Source of the DNA: Ciona savignyi
Lineage: Eukaryota > Chordata > Ascidiacea > Phlebobranchia > Cionidae
NCBI GenBank assembly: GCA_000149265.1
Contig: CH003389.1
Coordinates: 384,829 to 448,828 of the forward strand
Reading direction: 5' to 3'
DNA length: 64,000 nt
The notes beneath the pieces are model-generated. The model ran no database searches. It was given only the letters and a program-made list of their open reading frames with translations, and was not told the DNA's origin. Of this stretch, positions 58,791-64,000 are shown in pieces (position 1 is the first letter of the stretch; every line of letters starts with the position of its first letter). The position numbers were made by a program, and so were the translations under genes.

Positions 58791-61020
58791 GTGTGCTTTT
58801 ATATGGACTTATTTCAACTATTATGGTTTTGCTGTTTTACCTTCTTGTAGTATTATTAACAATCGCTCTTTGCTTCATTACTCTAACTAACAAGGGAAAA
58901 AAAGCATAATCCAAACTGAACACTGACATTAAGTATGTATTTCTTATTTATTTTAAATTCTAAAAGGTTTCACCGCTATCTATCGAATCATAATCTTTAA
59001 CCGCTTTATGAAAAATCATCTTTTGCGAAATCTGAGAGATTAGCGCATTTGCGGTATAATTTCGCTACAACGAACTCGGTGTTCGCTCCCCACTAACCTA
59101 TCAAGTTTTTCGGCCGTACAAATTAAAAACCATAAAACATATCCCATTTTATACTTTTCACGATATGCACGAAATTTTGAACTTATCGATTTATTCGACC
59201 ATATCTCATTTATTCGACCTTCCGACAGATCAGTCTGGTGGTTTAATGAGATAATTTAGCTTATCCCACTAATTTACCTTATCCCACAAATTCGCTTATC
59301 GGTATCTGGCTAACTTTTCCTTACTGACTTAAATATACACTGCCTATTTTTCTGGTAAGGATAAAGCGTGGTTAGATTTTCGGTTTGTTAATATATTGCA
59401 ATAATTAGAAAAAGGGTTAATTTAAATTGTTCAGTAGGTTTTTTCTCACATGGCGATAAAAAATAGAAAATGCCTGTAACAAAGCAAGACAACATTTTCT
59501 CAAACATATACAAAGTATAACATAGCAGTATATTTCAAAGTCTGCAATTCTAATTCAAAACAAACATTTTAGCTATATTGTCATCAAAAATCATATGTCA
59601 ATCCATTAAAGAACTTTAGTTTAATTTTCCCATTTTCTCATGTTTAATGATGATAATCGCGAATATTCCTTGGGTCCAACCGCAGCAGCTTAAATATCTG
59701 CCTGTTTTTAGTCGAGACGTCTCTGGCATGCTAAATGTTTCCCAATAACTCGTGGAAGTGAGCTAACTGTGTAAACGGGATTTTGTCCACGGAGCTTACA
59801 GTACACCCCATTTATTCAGTAACTTCTCCAAATATCCTTGTAGGGAGAAAATATAGGATCTTTAGTCGCTTTATTTTATTATTGACATTCCATTAACCTT
59901 TTATTTAACAATAGTTTTAAAATATAAGTGAAACAAGTCTTGTCAGGTCAACTGTAAGAACTAAGTGAAAACCTCAGCTTGATGTCATCCTGTTCCCCAA
60001 CGTTCCTTCCAGCGTATCCAGCCTAATCACAGCATGTAACAATACGGATGGGCTTATTCCCGAATCAACGAGAAAATATCTCCTGGTTCCAATCGCTACA
60101 GCAAGAATTATGCTAAAAATGGGAATGAAAATTTACCTTGTCTTAAAATTACAATAGTACAGACACGAATAATATGGTCCTCTACCAAACGATGCAAATG
60201 GGAAATTATCTTTGGAAGGGTTGGCCAGTGAATCTTAAAGTCATGCGGAAAACAAAACCCCCTGGTGGTAAAAGGATAACGTAAAACACTAAAATCGTAC
60301 ACTAAACAGCGAAAATGATAAAATAAATAAAAAAAAATCGGAAAATAAAGATAAACTTTTTTTATGGTAAACTAATATTTGGAAATTAATTTTCTAACTT
60401 TCTAATAAAAATCATCTGCATAAATCATAATAAAAATCATTTGGGATTGTATTTCCCAATTTTACCCGCTAAAATCATCTGTAAGGATGCGATTTTTATA
60501 ATGGAATATCTTTCCTGCCCTTTTTGTAGCAGGATGGCAAATATTGTAGCCACTATAGCTATAATAAAGATGTTACTTTATATATCGTATAGTAGTTTAA
60601 GATTCTTCTGTAGTTTTTGTTTATTCCAAAACTTTAATATTGCGATTTCTAAGGTTTAAAATATCGAAAAAAACTTCAAAACAAACGCATTCGTTTTTAT
60701 GTTGAATGGAATGTTCGTACGTTTATCTTGCCATCGAAGTCATCAGAGCATTCATTTGAACGTGATCTGGGTTCGCAAAGTAAGATACGTGACTTGGATT
60801 CTAGAATTTCCGCGACGTTATGCTTGGGTTCAACCGACCGCAGACGGTGACGTTACTAAATTTATTTTTTTTAAATGTCACCTCTGTGATCTATATCACA
60901 ATTACAAATGACCGACTAGCTACGACAATTTTGTCCTAGATTAATCACCTCCGTTACACCCCGACTTAGAGGTAAAGAGTTCATTTTTAATATAATTTCC
61001 TAACAACTCTTGCAACGTAG
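58791..61020. other. AT-rich non-repetitive stretch, probably upstream intron or regulatory DNA of the Prox gene
   Basis: No interspersed repeat and no convincing gene. A G+C-richer patch at about 60,705-60,783 is open in one frame and ends in a donor-like CAAA|GTAAGATAC, so it might be a small exon, but nothing in it is recognisable. Confidence 0.4.
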
Positions 61021-61361
61021 CATTCAAACGGAGGCGATGTCCCTGGTAACACGACCTGGCCATCCTACCAATGAAAAATCGGCAGATGAACGCATGGAAA
61101 GCAAAGGTTGGAGAATCCAGCTCTTATCAAGCGACACTCTTGACCTGACGACACCACCAGTCACGAGTTCAATTACCAGGCGACCGACAGGACCGGTCTA
61201 CAACGAATACCGTCTGGCAGGCATTGCTGTGTGCCCGACCACTCAGCTAAATACGAGTCGAGCACCCGAAACAAGCAGTCACACGTTACAATCCACATTC
61301 CACGGTCACATGGAGAAGAACGGACTCGGATCAACGAACAACAAACACAGTGATTGGCAAG
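61021..61361 (+). CDS. Probable upstream exon of the Prox homeobox gene
   Basis: A branch-site-like TTTCCTAACAACTC and AACGTAG acceptor precede a stretch open for 113 codons and far richer in G+C than its AT-rich surroundings. It ends at a donor-like GATTGGCAAG|GTATTG in phase 1. The peptide contains NEKSADERMESKGWRIQLLS and SSDTLDLTTPPVTSSITRRP. Vertebrate Prox1 has a similar Leu-Asp-Leu-Thr patch shortly before its homeodomain. An internal ATG at 61,037 could also be a start. The donor phase and the next exon fit a Gly-Leu junction. Linkage to Prox is by position, strand, phase and this weak motif. Confidence 0.6.
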
Positions 61362-61774
61362 GTATTGTATTACACCAACTGAAGAATATAAGCATTTTAC
61401 CCATCTCGCCAATGCCATTCACGTTACACTTGCACAATGCAATACCTTACTGATTGATTGCCTGAGTTACGGAGAATATAAATATATGCTTTCTCTAATA
61501 TAGTTTTTAATACCCACTGATTTTCCAATTCTATATATGGCATACTCACGTTAAGTAGTGGGTGATAATATAGCACAAAAAAAGCAAAATGCATTATATG
61601 CATTGATACTTGCAACCAACACTTTCCTTTAGTTTTACCGCGCTTTGCTCCTTCTCACTTTTTGTGACTTTATTATTGTAAATTTGGTTTAGCCTAACTT
61701 AACTTAATTATAATTGATTTTAACTCAATAGTCTTTATAAAGAGAGAAAAAAAGACCTTTTTTTCATATTTATG

Positions 61775-62035
61775 TTTTATCCACATCAACGGAAAAAACA
61801 CAAGGGCAATTTTAAACGGCATTCGTAAGGTTTACCTCGCGCTCACCGAAGGGTTTCCTAAACTATAGTGCAATGTGTTGTGTATAATAGAATCGTTTTT
61901 TTAATTTAATAAAATCCATTATTCCGAAATTACAGTTAAAAAGAGTCTTATCCAAGGACCAACTCGCGAGCGACCAGTTTCGATTCTACAACGTTGAAAA
62001 AGAAGCACTAGCCCACTGATTAAGCTATTTTACAT
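61775..62035 (-). mobile_element. Very degenerate SINE
   Basis: In the intron between the two Prox exons. It keeps the order of SINE boxes (TACCTCGCGCTCACCGAAGG, CAATGTGTTGTGTATAATAG, ATCCAAGGACCAACTCGCG) with many changes. Confidence 0.5.
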
Positions 62036-62357
62036 CCCAAAGTAATTTACAAAGCTATAATTCGTCCGGACGAATGATGTATTTCGATAAGTTATTAATA
62101 ATACAAATGGTTTTCTGTATTTATTAATGTAAAAATTACCTTATCGAATAAAATCTATTTTTTGTAGATATACATAATGGTAAGATGCTTCAGAAGAATA
62201 CAGACAACTCTTTTCAGTTTGGACCAGCAAATACTGAGCAATATATGATAATATCCTTTAACAATGTTATATTTATAACATGTTTTATAGTAAATTGTTG
62301 AACATGGTCAATTACCAACAAAACGATATCTTCCTTAACTATATGTCGCACGGGTTG

Positions 62358-62455
62358 GTTTGACCGCCCAGCACCTCAAGAAATCTAAGTTGATGTTTTT
62401 CTTCGCGCGCTACCCATGCGTGACAACATTGAAATCGTATTTCAGCGACGTGCAG
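62358..62455 (+). CDS. prox: Prospero/Prox homeodomain exon (N-terminal part of homeodomain)
   Basis: The reading HLKKSKLMFFFARYP, then LKSYFSDVQ, matches the start of the atypical prospero homeodomain of Prox1/prospero transcription factors, which bind DNA in the nucleus and control cell fate. The exon ends with a good donor, GACGTGCAG|GTGAAT, in phase 0, at the place where vertebrate Prox genes also have a splice junction as far as I recall. The homology appears to begin before the only AG: GLTAQ precedes HLKK as GLSPN does in vertebrate Prox1. Phase from the exon at 61.0 kb predicts a start at 62,358, where the intron would end in TG, not AG. The next exons, with the rest of the homeo-prospero domain, were not found before 64,000. 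Confidence 0.88.
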
Positions 62456-64000
62456 GTGAATTTTAAACCAGGAAACATGCTCATACCAACCGTGTGTCAT
62501 GTGATCATATTTGCTAATGTAATTTTAAAGGAATCTTTAACGAGTGCCTTTGCTTTTTTTTTATCGGACTAGACTTTGACGCGTAATATGCTTTTAAATA
62601 CGCCTTTTTGACTGTTTTTTACATTCTAACTGTGTATGAGTAACACCCTTATAACCGTTAACCGTATATTGAGCTATGTTTAAAGGGCTGTGTTTGAAAC
62701 TGGTCACAACATAGTCGCCAGGAACTTAATTTAACGGACCTTACCTGAACATTCTCACCTATGCTCTTTTCGTACAGCTCATATCATTGCAGCTAATACC
62801 CTTTCGCAGGATACCGTATATTTGCACACTAGGAAAAATGTCATGTATCTGTATCCTATTAAAAACACGTAAATATAATCTATCTACGTAAAAAGGTTAT
62901 ACATAAGTGTAAGTTATGAATAACACGGTGTCAAAAATATTATATTTACACCACAAGTCGAACGAATCTCCGTTTTGTCGCACGGTTTTGTAGGTTAATG
63001 CGTTCGTTGCCTTTTAGCCGAAAGTTGTATCATTAAACAAGTTGGTTACGTTGTTACTTAAAAGGAATCATGGGTTGGAATAATTAGCTCTTTTACTCCC
63101 GGCCAAATGCATTAATTTAAACATGCTGTCCCGCAGTGTTTTTTACAATTTTTGGTCATTTTCAAATTAGCACAGTTTTTCTCAAATTTATGCTATGTTT
63201 TAATATTTAGTATGGTTGGAAAGATAATTTATCCCTCTTTTAAACAAACCGCACAGCTAAAATCTACCTCTAATAAAGAATATATTATGTAAACTTTAGT
63301 GAACACCACTTTTTATGTAAAGAAAATTCTGCTCGACTTTGAAAATTTTGAGGTGCACTGACAAACGAAATACTCACTAATTATTGGTATGCCCAAATGA
63401 TATGAAAATTGGAATGTAGATTGTCTAATAGTTTTTGTACTCAGGAAAATTTGAACTGTATTTGTATCTTCAGTAGTTTTTTTACTATTCCTAATTGAAA
63501 TTTTCCTTAATTCTAACTATATTATGAAAAATTGAACCAAAACGCATTGAAGTTTTTAGTTTTGTAGAACTAAAATAGTAAAAAGTATAAATAAGAACAG
63601 TGAAGGAAGTGTAAAAAGGGCATACAAAAGCAAACAAACACAAATACTATATCCAATATTCTTCAAAGCAGGGCACACCGAACTAGCTAGTCTCGCCGCC
63701 TTTTTCTTTATCGTGCGCTCAGCAGGCCCAGCTGGATTCATGCTTTGGTGAACACGAAGCATAAACGCCTGCTGCAAAAACGTCACCAACGCTCTCCTTT
63801 TTTTCTCAACGGCACGAAATTCACAGAGAATGTAAAGAAAGACTTGCTTGACAAAAAGAGCTTCTCCGCAAGTTAACGCGACTCCTATTGGCTGAGTTAG
63901 TCACTTGTAAATTCGTGTAAAATCGATAGAAATAAGAGGCGAAGCCTTGAAAAAGAAAGGCTATCACTCCTCGCATTTTTAATATTTCTCCACGAAAATT
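62456..64000. other. Prox intron and unassigned sequence to window end
   Basis: Mostly AT-rich. A faint SINE remnant lies at about 62,690-62,790 (GAAACTGGTCACAACATAGTCG type). 63,650-63,860 is G+C-richer and open on the minus strand, with GPAERTIKKKAARLASSVCP, but has no motif, start context or splice signal I can support. Confidence 0.4.

Noticed and set aside
60441..60659. 72-codon plus-strand frame with a Cys-containing stretch
   Set aside because: AT-rich, no splice sites fit, and no similarity to Prox or any family I know.
63556..63789. 77-codon minus-strand frame, Lys/Arg-rich then hydrophobic
   Set aside because: It falls in a G+C-richer patch, but has no recognisable domain and no start or splice context; too weak to call a gene.

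Overview
The window looks like animal nuclear DNA: AT-rich, with short GT-AG introns, a prospero-type homeobox exon, SUEL/rhamnose-binding lectin domains, tRNA-derived SINEs and many DNA transposons. Lectins, small cationic peptides and the SINE type together suggest an ascidian tunicate, probably Ciona. That species call is an inference and was not tested by any search. Most real genes here are split into small exons, so exons were joined by hand using splice consensus, phase and comparison between paralogues.

Layout. 1-5.1 kb: interspersed repeat modules and a Tigger-like MITE. 5.1-8.9 kb: a segment holding a five-exon, two-domain rhamnose-binding lectin gene on the minus strand; the same segment recurs at 52.1-56.0 kb with a second intact lectin gene. 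9.3-12.8 kb: repeat arrays. 12.8-22.7 kb: three relatives of a small secreted Arg/Trp-rich peptide gene. One is truncated (12.8 kb, minus) and faces an intact one (15.5 kb, plus) across an inverted duplication; another intact one lies at 21.8-22.7 kb (minus). A Ty3/gypsy LTR element (17,213-21,419) with a 5-bp target duplication sits between the two intact genes. 23.6-51.9 kb: six copies of a four-exon sulfotransferase-like gene (1 minus; 2, 3 and 4 plus; 5 and 6 minus), each embedded in the same set of flanking repeat modules and decaying to different degrees. Between copies 4 and 5 are two unassigned minus-strand exons (40.7-41.6 kb) and a mariner-like transposon (42,409-43,778). 56.3-58.8 kb: more repeats. 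58.8-64 kb: less repetitive DNA with two plus-strand exons of a Prox/prospero homeobox gene that continues past the right edge.

The lectins and cationic peptides would act outside the cell in recognition or defence. The sulfotransferase-like proteins have an N-terminal P-loop and one C-terminal membrane segment, so they are predicted to be tail-anchored. Prox is a developmental transcription factor with no evident link to its neighbours. The sulfotransferase and lectin copies grew by DNA-level segmental duplication, since introns and flanking repeats were copied too. Several later insertions (hAT MITE, SINE, mariner) are dated by empty sites in the paralogous segments.
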